Below, in pieces: positions 33,688 to 43,174 of a stretch of DNA of 64,000 nt (the first letter of the stretch is position 1; the number at the start of each line of letters is the position of its first letter). Made by a program: the position numbers and the translations under genes. The DNA lies in assembly GCF_024749165.1 (NCBI RefSeq), contig NZ_CP087190.1:4685501-4749500 (forward strand), given 5' to 3'. The stretch is from Pseudomonas sp. B21-023 (GTDB taxonomy: Bacteria; Pseudomonadota; Gammaproteobacteria; Pseudomonadales; Pseudomonadaceae). Below the pieces are notes generated by a model. That model saw only the letters and a program-made list of their open reading frames with translations, did no database searches and was not told the DNA's origin.

Positions 33688-35790
33688 TCACTTCCGGGCG
33701 CTGGCACGCAACCCAGGGAACGGGCAGGAGTCTTCGCCTACGTTTCTGATCGATACAAAGACGCGCTTGTGGCCGGATCGTTTGCTCCCAATCGAGTTGG
33801 TCGCCGTATATTCAACCGTCGCGCTACCCAGGCAGACCTTGTACGCCCACTCCTCATCGACAGTGGCAGTGATCTCCCCAAGCCCCACATCATCGACACT
33901 GAGCTCTCGCATAGGGAGATCCTTTGTAGCCCCTGGGATCGGATTGCCTTCGGCACCCACCCTCCCGTCATCCGCCTTGAGATGGATCTGGATCGTGTCG
34001 CCCTGCTTTGCTGTGCTAAACAGTTTGATGCGAATCGGCAAGCCATTCTTGGCATGGGTTCGATCGATCGAGTCTTGGGAATTGAGGCGAGTGAATTCAA
34101 GGACATCAAGATCAGCACCACCGCCTGGCAGGTCTCCGGGGCGAATGACCTTGACCGCTTTGAAGAGCGGGAACGCAGGGTTGTTGTCAGGAGCCGAGTT
34201 GAACAGCCGGGTGACAGTGTTGGTCATGGGTACCTGGCCACTCGGTTGACTCGCCAACCATGCCGGCAATATATTACGGGTAACATCTGCCGCTGCGCCT
34301 GCTTCGGCCGCACTCACCGAATCAAGATCAAAGACGTTGATGAAGTTGTTATCGCCATCAACCGCATCCCCCCAGACAAATTGGAGCACGTCGTCCTCCG
34401 CCAGCAGAGGGTCACCATTCTGGTCGGTCCAGGGGATGGTCAACACCGCCCCCTGCAAGACATCCTCCGGCGTCAGGTCATCGACTTTTCCGCTGGCATT
34501 ACCTGTGATGGTCGGTTGTTTCAGATTACCGTGCCCCGGAATCTCCGGATCAGGGTCAGGCCCGCCAGGCAGTCGCAGGTCGACATTGACCACGTTCGGC
34601 GTTGCCGTCTCGGCGATCTTGGAGCCTGCGCGCCACAGCTGATAGCCGACGTTGACCGCACCGTCTTGCGGGCCATTACTGGTAAGCGCATACAACAACT
34701 CGATCTCCATCAGATCACCTGAACCTGGTGGAAACGGTACTATGTGGTCGTCAGACGGTTGTCCGTTCCACAGCACGACAATCTTGTCGTTGGCGTGAAT
34801 GCCTGTAATCTCCGGGATCACAACTCTGACCCCTGCCCGGGCATCCTTTTCGAGCAACAACTGAGGCGGTGCTTCTTCATCGCCAAACTTCGGCACTTTC
34901 AATTTATCAAGCGCGACCGGGATATCCTTCAGCAAAAGTTTCAGATTATTATGCGGCACGGAAACGGCTGAAGTATGACCGGCCCGATCAGTCACGACAT
35001 ATGAAAAGGTGATAGGTACTTCATCCGCTAACGTATCAAATGCCGCCAATGACAACTGCACGACCGTCGCATCACTACTACTAACAACCTTGGCTGACTG
35101 TGGCGGGCTGGTATTGGCGCGGTCCGACATGGTCACGGCAATCGTGTCATAGGGCCGTTGTTCCATATATCCCTGAACGGTTGCCGCCAACTTATCCCCA
35201 ACAAAGTCCGATTTCAGAATATATCCCCTGGTCTCGATTGCATCAGAGAATTTTATCTTCGCCAGGGTACCCGCGCTGCCCCCCGGGGTAATCTTGTCGA
35301 TCCGCACGGGCCGAACGGGGCTATTGGTCCAGTCACCAGAGCCGACTTGCCTGAGTGAATACCCCAGCATGACCGTTCTATCCGTTCCTGAGGCAATGGC
35401 ATCCAGGTACTTGACGGGCACTGAGAGCTTGAACCTGAATGTAGGATCTAAGGCTTCCGCCTCAAGTACCTCGTGCCAGGCGAGGTCCTCCTCATCAACC
35501 GCCTCTAACTGCTTCCCATCCCAAAACAGAGCGATAGTCTGACCCTCTTCGGCGTCGTCCCAGATAAGGACCTCCGTTGCCAGGGGCTTGCTCTGCTCTG
35601 CTACGGGCAGCACTACGCCGGGTGCGCTGCTAGCATCGGGATCTTCCGAGATCAGGCTGGGAACTTCCAAGGGATTGAAGGCATCCACAAAGAGCGTGCC
35701 GCGTGGATAGACAGCCGTGGAGCGTTTGGGCAGTGCCTTTGATGATTGACGAAGTTGTTCACTATCTTGAGCGGACACAGGCTTATTCAT
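33688..35790 (-). CDS. Repetitive Ig-like hypothetical protein (paralog 2)
   Basis: A 700-aa protein homologous to the 31337-33478 gene: residues 70-210 (LIWDDAEEGQTIALFWDGKQ ... PVRIDKITPGGSAGTLAKIKF ... ETRGYILKSDFVGDKL) match block 41-195 there. Later modules have ITFSYVVTDRAGHTSAVSV, YQLWRAGSKIAETAT and VEYTATNSIGSKRSG. It too lacks a signal peptide. The start is ATG 35790 with GGAG ten bases upstream. It is the upstream gene of the pair, and the MITE interrupts the short gap after it. The composition seems less GC-rich than the backbone. Function unknown. Confidence 0.8.
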   Translation of the reverse strand: MNKPVSAQDSEQLRQSSKALPKRSTAVYPRGTLFVDAFNPLEVPSLISEDPDASSAPGVVLPVAEQSKPLATEVLIWDDAEEGQTIALFWDGKQLEAVDEEDLAWHEVLEAEALDPTFRFKLSVPVKYLDAIASGTDRTVMLGYSLRQVGSGDWTNSPVRPVRIDKITPGGSAGTLAKIKFSDAIETRGYILKSDFVGDKLAATVQGYMEQRPYDTIAVTMSDRANTSPPQSAKVVSSSDATVVQLSLAAFDTLADEVPITFSYVVTDRAGHTSAVSVPHNNLKLLLKDIPVALDKLKVPKFGDEEAPPQLLLEKDARAGVRVVIPEITGIHANDKIVVLWNGQPSDDHIVPFPPGSGDLMEIELLYALTSNGPQDGAVNVGYQLWRAGSKIAETATPNVVNVDLRLPGGPDPDPEIPGHGNLKQPTITGNASGKVDDLTPEDVLQGAVLTIPWTDQNGDPLLAEDDVLQFVWGDAVDGDNNFINVFDLDSVSAAEAGAAADVTRNILPAWLASQPSGQVPMTNTVTRLFNSAPDNNPAFPLFKAVKVIRPGDLPGGGADLDVLEFTRLNSQDSIDRTHAKNGLPIRIKLFSTAKQGDTIQIHLKADDGRVGAEGNPIPGATKDLPMRELSVDDVGLGEITATVDEEWAYKVCLGSATVEYTATNSIGSKRSGHKRVFVSIRNVGEDSCPFPGLRASARK

Positions 35791-36236
35791 GAAAATCTCC
35801 AGAACCGATACATTTCAAGAAAAAAGTACCACGCCTCTATAATTGGCCATCGGGCTAGTACGGCCTCCCAATCGACCACATAAACGTTCACACTCGATCT
35901 TTACTTGCAGTACTGTCGACGTGCTGCATATAGATTTAACAAACCTGGAAACATTCGGCACCTGGCAAAAATGCTAGGTGGCAGGCTACGCGTGTCTATA
36001 GTTGAGAGGCGGCACTTATTGAGAGGGGCTATTCGATCCACTGCATATACAGTGCAGGGCAGCGCAGATAATGTGTGGGAGCGGGCTTGCGCCGCACTGC
36101 GGCGCAAGCCCGCTCCCACGCTGGTGATGCTTGCAACTCTGCGCCCTTTGCGGCAACGCAGTGCGGAAGGCTGGGCGCTCTGCTGTAAGGCCCCGCCATA
36201 TCAGGAAATGACACCGGCGGCACACCGCTCCCTGGC
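35791..36236. other. Gene-free 446-bp stretch with a REP hairpin
   Basis: No convincing gene on either strand. The left two-thirds is comparatively AT-rich and should contain the promoter of the leftward Ig-like gene, though I see no good -35/-10 pair. A short palindrome ACTG-CATATA-CAGT lies near 36039-36052. A REP hairpin lies at 36075-36119. Confidence 0.5.
36075..36119. repeat. REP hairpin
   Basis: A near-perfect inverted repeat with arms of about 20 bp (starting GTGGGAGCGGGCTTGCGCC) and a tiny loop. The arm core is shared with the hairpins near 1.9 and 10.7 kb. Confidence 0.75.
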
Positions 36237-37061
36237 TCACGGGCGTGCGTTGATCTGCTGCTGCAGGTTCTGGATCTGGCTTTGCAGCGTGCTGATACTG
36301 CGCGTTACCTGCCCGCGGAAGGCATCGAATTCCTGCACCGATGCGCCACCGGCGGTGGGCGCCGAACGATTGTCCACCTGGCTCTTGAGCACCAGCATAT
36401 CTTGCTCCAGGCTCTCGATGGCGGCACTCGGGTTGCCCTGTTTCTTCAGCGCCGCCACGTCGTTGCTCAGGCTCTTTAGCTGGCCATCGAGCTTACCGCC
36501 GTCCACCTGCCCCGACTTGAGCGCAGCCAGCTCGGCATTGACGGCCTTGAGTTGCGCCTGCAACTGGCTTTGCAGTTCGGTGACCACCTTCTGCTGTTCA
36601 CGGGTATCGGCCAGCACCTGCTCAAGGCGCTTGCCCAGGTCTCCCGCCTGGCCGGCAACGCCCAGCTGCTGCTTGCCCTGCTCGGCCAGGGAAGCCTGCA
36701 ACTGGCGAATCTGCAACTTCAATGCCTCGCTGCCCGTACTGTTGCTGGATTCACTGGCGTCGACCTTGCCGCTGATCACCTGCAGGCGGCCGGCGGCCTC
36801 TTCACTGATACGGGCAAAGCTTTCCTGAGTCGCGACCAGTTGCTGCTCCATCAGCGCGAGCTGCTGGAAGCTCCACCAGCCAAGCCCGGCCAGGGCGATG
36901 AAAGCGGCGCCCAGCAACGTCCACAGCGGGCCATTGCTGCGCGGCCGTGCCGCCTTCTGGCGGCTGCGGGCGACATGGGCGGGCAGCAGTTCGTCGTCAT
37001 CGGGAGTGCCGGCACGCAAGGAGGGCACGTCGTCAAAATCTTCATGGGCGTCGTTACGCAT
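36237..37061 (-). CDS. Single-pass coiled-coil membrane protein
   Basis: A 274-aa protein with an acidic then basic N-terminal cytoplasmic segment, one TM helix at about residues 45-66 (PLWTLLGAAFIALAGLGWW), and a long Gln/Leu/Ala-rich coiled coil filling the rest (ALMEQQLVATQESFARISEE, LKLQIRQLQASLAEQ, TRSISTLQSQIQNLQQQINA). This topology suits an inner-membrane scaffold with a periplasmic coiled coil. I recognise no named family. ATG 37061 is chosen over an upstream TTG at 37088; neither has a strong ribosome site. Confidence 0.75.
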   Translation of the reverse strand: MRNDAHEDFDDVPSLRAGTPDDDELLPAHVARSRQKAARPRSNGPLWTLLGAAFIALAGLGWWSFQQLALMEQQLVATQESFARISEEAAGRLQVISGKVDASESSNSTGSEALKLQIRQLQASLAEQGKQQLGVAGQAGDLGKRLEQVLADTREQQKVVTELQSQLQAQLKAVNAELAALKSGQVDGGKLDGQLKSLSNDVAALKKQGNPSAAIESLEQDMLVLKSQVDNRSAPTAGGASVQEFDAFRGQVTRSISTLQSQIQNLQQQINARP

Positions 37062-37148
37062 GGGTGCATTCAACCGCGGTAGTAGCAAAGAGGCATGAGT
37101 ATAAACCGCCAGGGCGGCGCACTGATGACCATCATCCCACCCACAGGT

Positions 37149-38144
37149 TCAGCGCTGCCCTGGTTGTGCCTGCCACCAGTTGCAGAATTCATCCAGCGCC
37201 GACCACACATCGGTGCCTGGCCGGTAGTCCAGATACTGGCGGGCGCGGCTGATATCGAGGGTGAAATCCGTGCTCATCACCTGCACCGCGGTGCGGCTCA
37301 GGGTCGGCTGCGGGCGTCCGGGCCAGAGCAGGCAGGCGCCTTCGTTGAGCGCCGCCAGGCTGTACGCCAGGCCGGGTGAGCGATAGCGGGTGACCTGGGG
37401 CAGCTGCATGCGGCGCATGACGTAGTTGACCACATCCCACAGCGGCAGCGGCTGGCCGTTGCTGATGTTGTAGGCCTGGCCCAAGGCCTGGTCCTCGGCG
37501 AACAGCGCGCTGAGCAGTGCCTCGTTGAGGTTGTGCACACTGGTGAAATCGACCTTGTTCAGGCCATTGCCGATGATCGCCACACGCCCCTTCGCCTGCA
37601 TGCGCATCAGCCGTGGGAAGATGCTCGCGTCGCCGGCCCCGGTGACGAAGCGCGGCCGCAACGCCAGCACCTCCAGGCCGAACTCCTGGGCGCCGAACAC
37701 CTTCTGCTCGGCCAGGTGCTTGGTCTGCGCGTAGTGGTCGTGGAAGCGGCGTGGGACCTGGTCTTCGCGGATGTCCAGGCGCGAGCGGCCGGTGAAGTAG
37801 ATCGACGGCGACGACAGGTGCACCAGGCGCCGTACATGCTCCTTGATACAGCCCTCGACCACGTTCTCGGTGAGCACCACATTGCCCTGGTGGAAGTCCT
37901 GGTAGCGTCCCCAGGTGCCCACCGCTCCCGCACAATGCACCACCGCGTCCATCCCCTGGCACAGGCGCCGGGCCAGTTCGGCATCACCCAGGTCGCCGGG
38001 GATGAACTGCGCCCCGCGCTTGACCAGATGCTCCACGCCCTCCGCCCGCCGGCCGTTGACCCGCACCTCAAGGCCTTGCTCCAGGGCGAAGCGCGCAAAG
38101 CGCCCGCCGATGAAGCCGCTCGCGCCGGTGACCAGAATTCGCAT
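37149..38144 (-). CDS. NAD(P)-dependent epimerase/dehydratase (extended SDR)
   Basis: A 331-aa extended short-chain dehydrogenase. The nucleotide-binding motif is TGASGFIGGRF (GxxGxxG), the catalytic Y-x-x-x-K is YAQTK with the upstream Ser in HLSSPSIYF, and the fold continues with LRPRFVTGAGD and YNISNGQPLPLWDVVNY. It looks like the 3-beta-hydroxysteroid-dehydrogenase/OleD-like branch rather than a sugar epimerase. It lies downstream of argP in the same direction with a 49-bp gap. The substrate is unknown. Confidence 0.88.
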   Translation of the reverse strand: MRILVTGASGFIGGRFARFALEQGLEVRVNGRRAEGVEHLVKRGAQFIPGDLGDAELARRLCQGMDAVVHCAGAVGTWGRYQDFHQGNVVLTENVVEGCIKEHVRRLVHLSSPSIYFTGRSRLDIREDQVPRRFHDHYAQTKHLAEQKVFGAQEFGLEVLALRPRFVTGAGDASIFPRLMRMQAKGRVAIIGNGLNKVDFTSVHNLNEALLSALFAEDQALGQAYNISNGQPLPLWDVVNYVMRRMQLPQVTRYRSPGLAYSLAALNEGACLLWPGRPQPTLSRTAVQVMSTDFTLDISRARQYLDYRPGTDVWSALDEFCNWWQAQPGQR

Positions 38145-38193
38145 GTAAGACTCCGCCTTGCCCTATTTCGGATGCAGCTGACGCTTGAAGTGC

Positions 38194-39084
38194 CTACAAG
38201 GGCACCAGCCAGGCCCGCGCCGAATGGCGCAGGTGGTCGGTCAACTGGGCGAGCAACTGCCCGCCGTTGCGCCAATGATGCCAGTACAACGGCACATCGA
38301 TGGGTGTATCTGTACAGATTTCCACCAGTTCGCCACGCGCCAGTTGCTTGGTCACCTGCCGTTCCGGCACCAGCCCCCAGCCAAGACCAGCCTCGGTCAT
38401 GCGCATGAAACCTTCGGACGAGGGGCACAGGTGATGCAGGAAGCCCTCCTGCACACCCAACGACGCCAGGTAGCGATGCTGCAGGAAATCGTCCGGCCCG
38501 AACACGACCGCCGGGGCACGGGCCAGACGCTCGACCGCGAACCCCTGGGGAAAGTAACGCGCCATGAACGCGGGACTGGCCAGCGCCCGATAGCGCATCG
38601 AGCCCAACGGCAGGCTGCGCGCCCCGGCCACCGGCCGTTCGCTGCCACATAGGCAGGCCGCCACTTCGCCGGCGCGCATGCGCTTCAGACCGACCTCCTG
38701 ATCCTCGACCACCAGGTCGAGCAGCACCTGCTGCTCGGCGCAGAACGGGCCTACCGCACCGGCCCACCAGGTTGCCAGGCTGTCGGCATTGAGGGCGATA
38801 CGCAGGCGCTCGGGCATGCCTTCTTCGTCCAGTGCCGGCACCTGGCGTTGCAGGTCGCGCTCGAGCAGGCGCACCTGCTGCACATGGTTGAGCAACTGGC
38901 GCCCGACTTCGGTCGGGCTCGGTGGCGTGGCGCGCACCAGCACTGGCTGGCCAACCCGTGCTTCAAGCAGCTTGATGCGTTGCGAGATGGCCGATTGCGA
39001 CAACCCCAGTACCTGGGCCGCACGCTCGAAACCACCTTGCTCGATCACCGCAGCGAGGGCAGCGAGCAATTTGTAGTCGAACAT
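38194..39084 (-). CDS. argP: LysR-family regulator ArgP
   Basis: A 296-aa LysR-type regulator of the ArgP/IciA group, which activates the arginine/lysine exporter argO and other genes in response to lysine and arginine. The HTH is at about residues 17-36 (GGFERAAQVLGLSQSAISQRIKLLE), followed by the substrate-binding domain (LRIALNADSLATWWAGAV, the ArgP signature). It is divergent from argO across 124 bp, the standard arrangement, so its binding site should lie there. Confidence 0.93.
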   Translation of the reverse strand: MFDYKLLAALAAVIEQGGFERAAQVLGLSQSAISQRIKLLEARVGQPVLVRATPPSPTEVGRQLLNHVQQVRLLERDLQRQVPALDEEGMPERLRIALNADSLATWWAGAVGPFCAEQQVLLDLVVEDQEVGLKRMRAGEVAACLCGSERPVAGARSLPLGSMRYRALASPAFMARYFPQGFAVERLARAPAVVFGPDDFLQHRYLASLGVQEGFLHHLCPSSEGFMRMTEAGLGWGLVPERQVTKQLARGELVEICTDTPIDVPLYWHHWRNGGQLLAQLTDHLRHSARAWLVPL

Positions 39085-39208
39085 CGATTTCTCTAATGAC
39101 TGATCAGCTCTATTTGTTTTTCTTATACCGCCACAACAGCCAGAATGGCCACATCTTTCTTGGCAACCCGCGCCGATCGTGCATCGGCGCCAATGGAGTG
39201 TTCCCGCT

Positions 39209-39808
39209 ATGTGGCAAAGCTATCTCAACGGCATGCTGGTGGCCTTCGGCCTGATCATGGCCATCGGCGCGCAGAACGCCTTCGTCCTGGCACAAAGTCT
39301 GCGCCGTGAACACCACCTGCCCGTAGCCGCATTGTGCATCGTCTGCGATGCGCTGCTGGTCGCCGCCGGGGTATTCGGCCTGGCCACGGTGCTGGCGCAC
39401 AACCCCACCTTGCTGGCCGTGGCCCGCTGGGGCGGTGCGCTGTTCCTGATCTGGTACGGCGCCAAGGCCCTGCGCAGCGCCTGCTCTAAACAGAGCCTGC
39501 AGCATCAGGAAGGCCAGGGCATGCGTTCGCGCCGCGCAGTGTTGCTCAGCGCCCTGGCGGTGACCCTGCTCAATCCGCACGTCTACCTCGATACCGTGTT
39601 GCTGATCGGCTCCCTCGGCGCCCAGCAGACCGTGCCCGGCGCCTACGTGGCCGGCGCCGCCAGCGCCTCGCTGGTATGGTTCTCGACCCTGGCGATCGGT
39701 GCCGCCTGGCTGGCGCCATGGCTGGCGCGCCCGGCGACCTGGCGCATGCTGGACCTGATGGTGGCGGTAATGATGTTCGCGGTGGCAGCGCAGTTGATCT
39801 TCAACTGA
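39209..39808 (+). CDS. argO: LysE/ArgO-family amino acid exporter
   Basis: A 199-aa inner-membrane exporter with six predicted helices. The family signature is LIMAIGAQNAFVLAQSLRREH near the N-terminus, with LLNPHVYLDTVLLIGSLG in the middle. It should export arginine and possibly lysine. ATG 39209 lies ten bases after TGGAG. The divergent argP would activate it. Confidence 0.92.
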   Translation: MWQSYLNGMLVAFGLIMAIGAQNAFVLAQSLRREHHLPVAALCIVCDALLVAAGVFGLATVLAHNPTLLAVARWGGALFLIWYGAKALRSACSKQSLQHQEGQGMRSRRAVLLSALAVTLLNPHVYLDTVLLIGSLGAQQTVPGAYVAGAASASLVWFSTLAIGAAWLAPWLARPATWRMLDLMVAVMMFAVAAQLIFN

Positions 39809-39914
39809 CGCCGCGAAAAAACCGGGTATCCCACGCTGAGCCGCGACAGTCACGCAGCCCACCTGTCGGCCCCAGCCAACCGCTCTGGAACCTCTATTCC
39901 CTATAGATGTTGCG

Positions 39915-39943
39915 TGGTTAAGCGCCGAGGCCGGTGCTATGAT
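39915..39943 (+). promoter_or_regulatory. Candidate sodB promoter
   Basis: TATGAT (39938-39943), with an extended -10 (TGC directly before), lies 17 bp after TGGTTA (39915-39920). Transcription would begin about 95 bp before the sodB ATG. The -35 is poor, but the extended -10 can compensate. No clear Fur box overlaps it. Confidence 0.45.
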
Positions 39944-40046
39944 CCAGCCCTTGCGTCGCAAAGAGTACAAACTCGCCGACGCTCACCGGGCCGCCCGTGA
40001 TCGGCCTTGCGCATACCGCAAACAGACCTGAATCAGGAGATCCACC

Positions 40047-40643
40047 ATGGCTTTTGAATTGCCGCCGCTGCCGTACGCCCACGATGCCCTGCAGCCGCAC
40101 ATCTCCAAGGAAACCCTGGAGTTTCACCACGACAAGCACCACAACACCTATGTCGTGAACCTGAATAACCTGGTCCCAGGCACCGAATTCGAAGGCAAGA
40201 CCCTGGAAGAGATCGTCAAGAGCTCTTCGGGCGGCATCTTCAACAACGCAGCCCAAGTCTGGAACCACACCTTCTACTGGAACTGCCTGTCGCCAAACGG
40301 CGGTGGCCAACCGACCGGTGCCCTGGCTGACGCCATCACCGCTGCCTTCGGTTCCTTCGACAAGTTCAAGGAAGAGTTCACCAAGACTTCGGTCGGCACC
40401 TTCGGTTCCGGCTGGGGCTGGCTGGTGAAGAAGGCCGACGGTTCCCTGGCCCTGGCCAGCACCATCGGCGCCGGCTGCCCGCTGACCAGCGGCGACACCC
40501 CGCTGCTGACCTGCGACGTCTGGGAACACGCCTATTACATCGACTACCGCAACCTGCGTCCGAAGTACGTCGAGGCGTTCTGGAACCTGGTCAACTGGAA
40601 GTTCGTTGCCGAGCAGTTCGAAGGTAAGACCTTCAAGGCCTGA
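40047..40643 (+). CDS. sodB: Superoxide dismutase [Fe]
   Basis: A 198-aa cytoplasmic iron superoxide dismutase. The metal ligands are H27 in LEFHHDKHHNTYV, H74 in AAQVWNHTFYW, and Asp/His in CDVWEHAYYIDYRN. WNHTFYWNCLSP and FGSGWGWLV identify the Fe rather than the Mn type. AATCAGGAGATCCACC precedes the ATG. It stands alone between a promoter and a terminator. Confidence 0.97.
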   Translation: MAFELPPLPYAHDALQPHISKETLEFHHDKHHNTYVVNLNNLVPGTEFEGKTLEEIVKSSSGGIFNNAAQVWNHTFYWNCLSPNGGGQPTGALADAITAAFGSFDKFKEEFTKTSVGTFGSGWGWLVKKADGSLALASTIGAGCPLTSGDTPLLTCDVWEHAYYIDYRNLRPKYVEAFWNLVNWKFVAEQFEGKTFKA

Positions 40644-40660
40644 TTGCTCGCCTTGAATTC

Positions 40661-40689
40661 AAAAAACCCGGCCCGGCGCCGGGTTTTTT
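40661..40689 (+). terminator. Rho-independent terminator of sodB
   Basis: AAAAAACCCGGC (40661-40672) pairs perfectly with GCCGGGTTTTTT (40678-40689) over a 5-nt loop, 17 bp after the sodB stop. Confidence 0.92.
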
Positions 40690-40963
40690 ATTGCCTGGGG
40701 AAATGCGTTCGCCTCCTGCAAGGGCAGACCTGACAGAATTGCTTGCAACCCATCTTCGCGCTCTTGCTCAGCCCGCATTGCGCGCTAACATCAACCTTCT
40801 GGAAAGTTGACGCAGCGCACTCAAGTCGCATGACCGCTCGACCGATACAGAGTCAAGGGCAATTCCGTCGACGGACAGGTTGCCTGACGGGGTATGGGGT
40901 CGATAGTCTCTCGCCATGGTTGATGGCAAAATAATGGCATGCGCATGGATTAAGGAAACCCCA

Positions 40964-43015
40964 TTGAAGCTGGAATTCCGAAACAGCTTATCGGTCAAGT
41001 TGCTGAGGGTCGTACTGCTCTCGGCATTGGCTGTCGGCGTCGTACTCAGCTGTGCGCAGATCGTCTATGACGCCTACAAGACCCGCCAGTCCGTGAACAA
41101 CGACGCCCAGCGCATCCTCGACATGTTCCGCGACCCCTCGACGCAGGCGGTGTACAGCCTCGATCGGGAGATGGGCATGCAAGTGATGGAAGGCCTGTTC
41201 CAGGACGGCTCGGTGCGCATGGCCTCCATCGGCCACCCCAACGAAACCATGCTCGCGGAAAAATCCCGGCCACTGCAGGACATGTCCATGCGCTGGCTGA
41301 CCGACCTGATCCTCGGCCAGGAGCGCACCTACACCACGCAGTTGGTCGGCCGCGGCCCCTACAGTGAATACTACGGCGACCTGAGCATCACCCTCGACAC
41401 CTGCGCCTATGGCGAGGGTTTCCTGGTCAACGCGGTGATCATCTTCATCTCCGGCGTGCTGCGCGCCCTGGCCATGGGCCTGGTGCTGTACCTGGTGTAC
41501 CACTGGCTGTTGACCAAGCCGCTGTCGAAGATCATCGAGCACCTGACGCAAATCAACCCCGACCGCCCCAGCCAGCACCAGATCCCCCTGCTCAAGGGGC
41601 ACGAGCGCAACGAACTGGGCATCTGGGTCAACACCGCCAACCAGTTGCTGGCCTCCATCGAACGCAACACCCACCTGCGCCACGAGGCCGAGAACAGCCT
41701 GCAGCGCATGGCCCAGTACGATTTTCTCACCGGCCTGCCCAATCGCCAGCAACTGCAACAGCAACTGGACAAGATCCTCGTCGACGGTGGCCGCCTGCAG
41801 CGCCGCGTCGCCGTGCTGTGCGTGGGTCTGGACGACTTCAAAGGCATCAACGAGCAGTTCAGCTACCAGGTCGGCGACCAGCTGCTGCTGGCCCTGGCCG
41901 ACCGCCTGCGCGCGCACAGCGGCCGCCTCGGCGCCCTGGCGCGATTGGGCGGCGACCAGTTCGCCCTGGTCCAGGCCAATATAGAGCAGCCCTACGAAGC
42001 CGCCGAGTTGGCCCAGAGCATCCTCGACGACCTCGAGGCACCCTTCGACCTCGACCACCAGCAGATCCGCCTGCGCGCCACCATCGGCATCACCCTGTTC
42101 CCCGAGGACGGCGACAGCACCGAGAAGCTGTTGCAAAAGGCCGAGCAGACCATGACCCTGGCCAAGGCCCGCTCGCGCAACCGCTACCAGTTCTACATCG
42201 CCAGCGTCGACAGCGAGATGCGCCGCCGCCGCGAGCTGGAAAAGGACCTGCGCGAAGCCCTGACGCGCAACCAGCTATACCTGGTGTACCAACCGCAGAT
42301 CAGCTATCGCGACCACCGCGTGGTCGGCGTCGAAGCGTTGCTACGCTGGCAGCACCCGGAGCTGGGCATGGTCCCGCCCGACCAGTTCATCCCCCTGGCC
42401 GAGCAGAACGGCAGCATCATCAGCATCGGCGAGTGGGTGCTCGACCAGGCCTGCCGGCAGTTGCGCGATTGGCACGACCAGGGCTTCAGCGAACTGCGCA
42501 TGGCGGTGAACCTGTCCACTGTGCAGTTGCACCACAACGAGCTGCCGCGGGTGGTCAACAACCTGCTGCAGGCCTACCGCCTGCCACCGCGCAGCCTGGA
42601 GCTGGAAGTCACCGAGACCGGCCTGATGGAAGACATCAGCACCGCCGCCCAACACTTGCTGAGCCTGCGCCGCTCCGGGGCCTTGATCGCCATCGACGAC
42701 TTCGGCACCGGGTACTCCTCGCTCAGCTACCTGAAGTCGCTGCCGCTGGACAAGATCAAGATCGACAAGAGCTTCGTCCAGGACCTGCTCGACGACGATG
42801 ACGACGCCACCATCGTTCGCGCCATCATCCAGCTGGGCAAGAGCCTGGGCATGCAGGTGATCGCCGAAGGCGTGGAAACCGCCGAACAGGAGACCTACAT
42901 CATCGCCCAGGGCTGCCATGAGGGTCAGGGCTACCACTACAGCAAACCGCTTTCCGCGCGTGAACTGACCAACTTCCTCAAGCAGGCGCAACGCAACCAG
43001 GTTTCCGCGTTGTAA
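40964..43015 (+). CDS. bifA: Cyclic-di-GMP phosphodiesterase BifA (degenerate GGDEF + EAL)
   Basis: A 683-aa inner-membrane protein lowering c-di-GMP, needed for biofilm dispersal and motility in Pseudomonas. TM1 is at about residues 10-30, a periplasmic loop follows, TM2 at about 155-178, then HAMP-like (LLTKPLSKIIEHL), a GGDEF domain with GGDQF at 329-333 (catalytically dead, as in known BifA), and an EAL domain with E457-A-L intact and DDFGTGYSSLSYL. The start is TTG 40964, with AAGGA seven bases upstream and family N-terminus MKLEFRNSLSVKLLRVV; in-frame ATGs upstream have worse spacing. It lies beside sodB, as in P. aeruginosa (PA4366-PA4367). Confidence 0.93.
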   Translation: MKLEFRNSLSVKLLRVVLLSALAVGVVLSCAQIVYDAYKTRQSVNNDAQRILDMFRDPSTQAVYSLDREMGMQVMEGLFQDGSVRMASIGHPNETMLAEKSRPLQDMSMRWLTDLILGQERTYTTQLVGRGPYSEYYGDLSITLDTCAYGEGFLVNAVIIFISGVLRALAMGLVLYLVYHWLLTKPLSKIIEHLTQINPDRPSQHQIPLLKGHERNELGIWVNTANQLLASIERNTHLRHEAENSLQRMAQYDFLTGLPNRQQLQQQLDKILVDGGRLQRRVAVLCVGLDDFKGINEQFSYQVGDQLLLALADRLRAHSGRLGALARLGGDQFALVQANIEQPYEAAELAQSILDDLEAPFDLDHQQIRLRATIGITLFPEDGDSTEKLLQKAEQTMTLAKARSRNRYQFYIASVDSEMRRRRELEKDLREALTRNQLYLVYQPQISYRDHRVVGVEALLRWQHPELGMVPPDQFIPLAEQNGSIISIGEWVLDQACRQLRDWHDQGFSELRMAVNLSTVQLHHNELPRVVNNLLQAYRLPPRSLELEVTETGLMEDISTAAQHLLSLRRSGALIAIDDFGTGYSSLSYLKSLPLDKIKIDKSFVQDLLDDDDDATIVRAIIQLGKSLGMQVIAEGVETAEQETYIIAQGCHEGQGYHYSKPLSARELTNFLKQAQRNQVSAL

Positions 43016-43082
43016 CCACCGCCAACCTGGGTGAAGCCGCGCAAACGGGCGTTTGCATGAAATGCGCGCCCGCCCCTTTACA

Positions 43083-43101
43083 GCAAATGCAAATCTTTCG
43101 C
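43083..43101. promoter_or_regulatory. Candidate Fur box upstream of imelysin gene
   Basis: GCAAATGCAAATCTTTCGC matches 12 of 19 bases of the Fur consensus and lies 74 bp before the imelysin ATG. Related imelysin genes are iron-regulated. The score is modest, so this needs a binding test. Confidence 0.4.
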
Positions 43102-43174
43102 ATGATGTTGCGGTTTCGCGTGCCACGGCGCACGGTCCACCCATGGTCCAACCACACGACGCAGGAAACCAACA

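Noticed and set aside
36039..36052. ACTG-CATATA-CAGT palindrome considered as a LexA box
   Set aside because: The LexA site needs CTGT-N8-ACAG (16 bp); this palindrome is shorter and has the wrong half-site, and no SOS gene follows.
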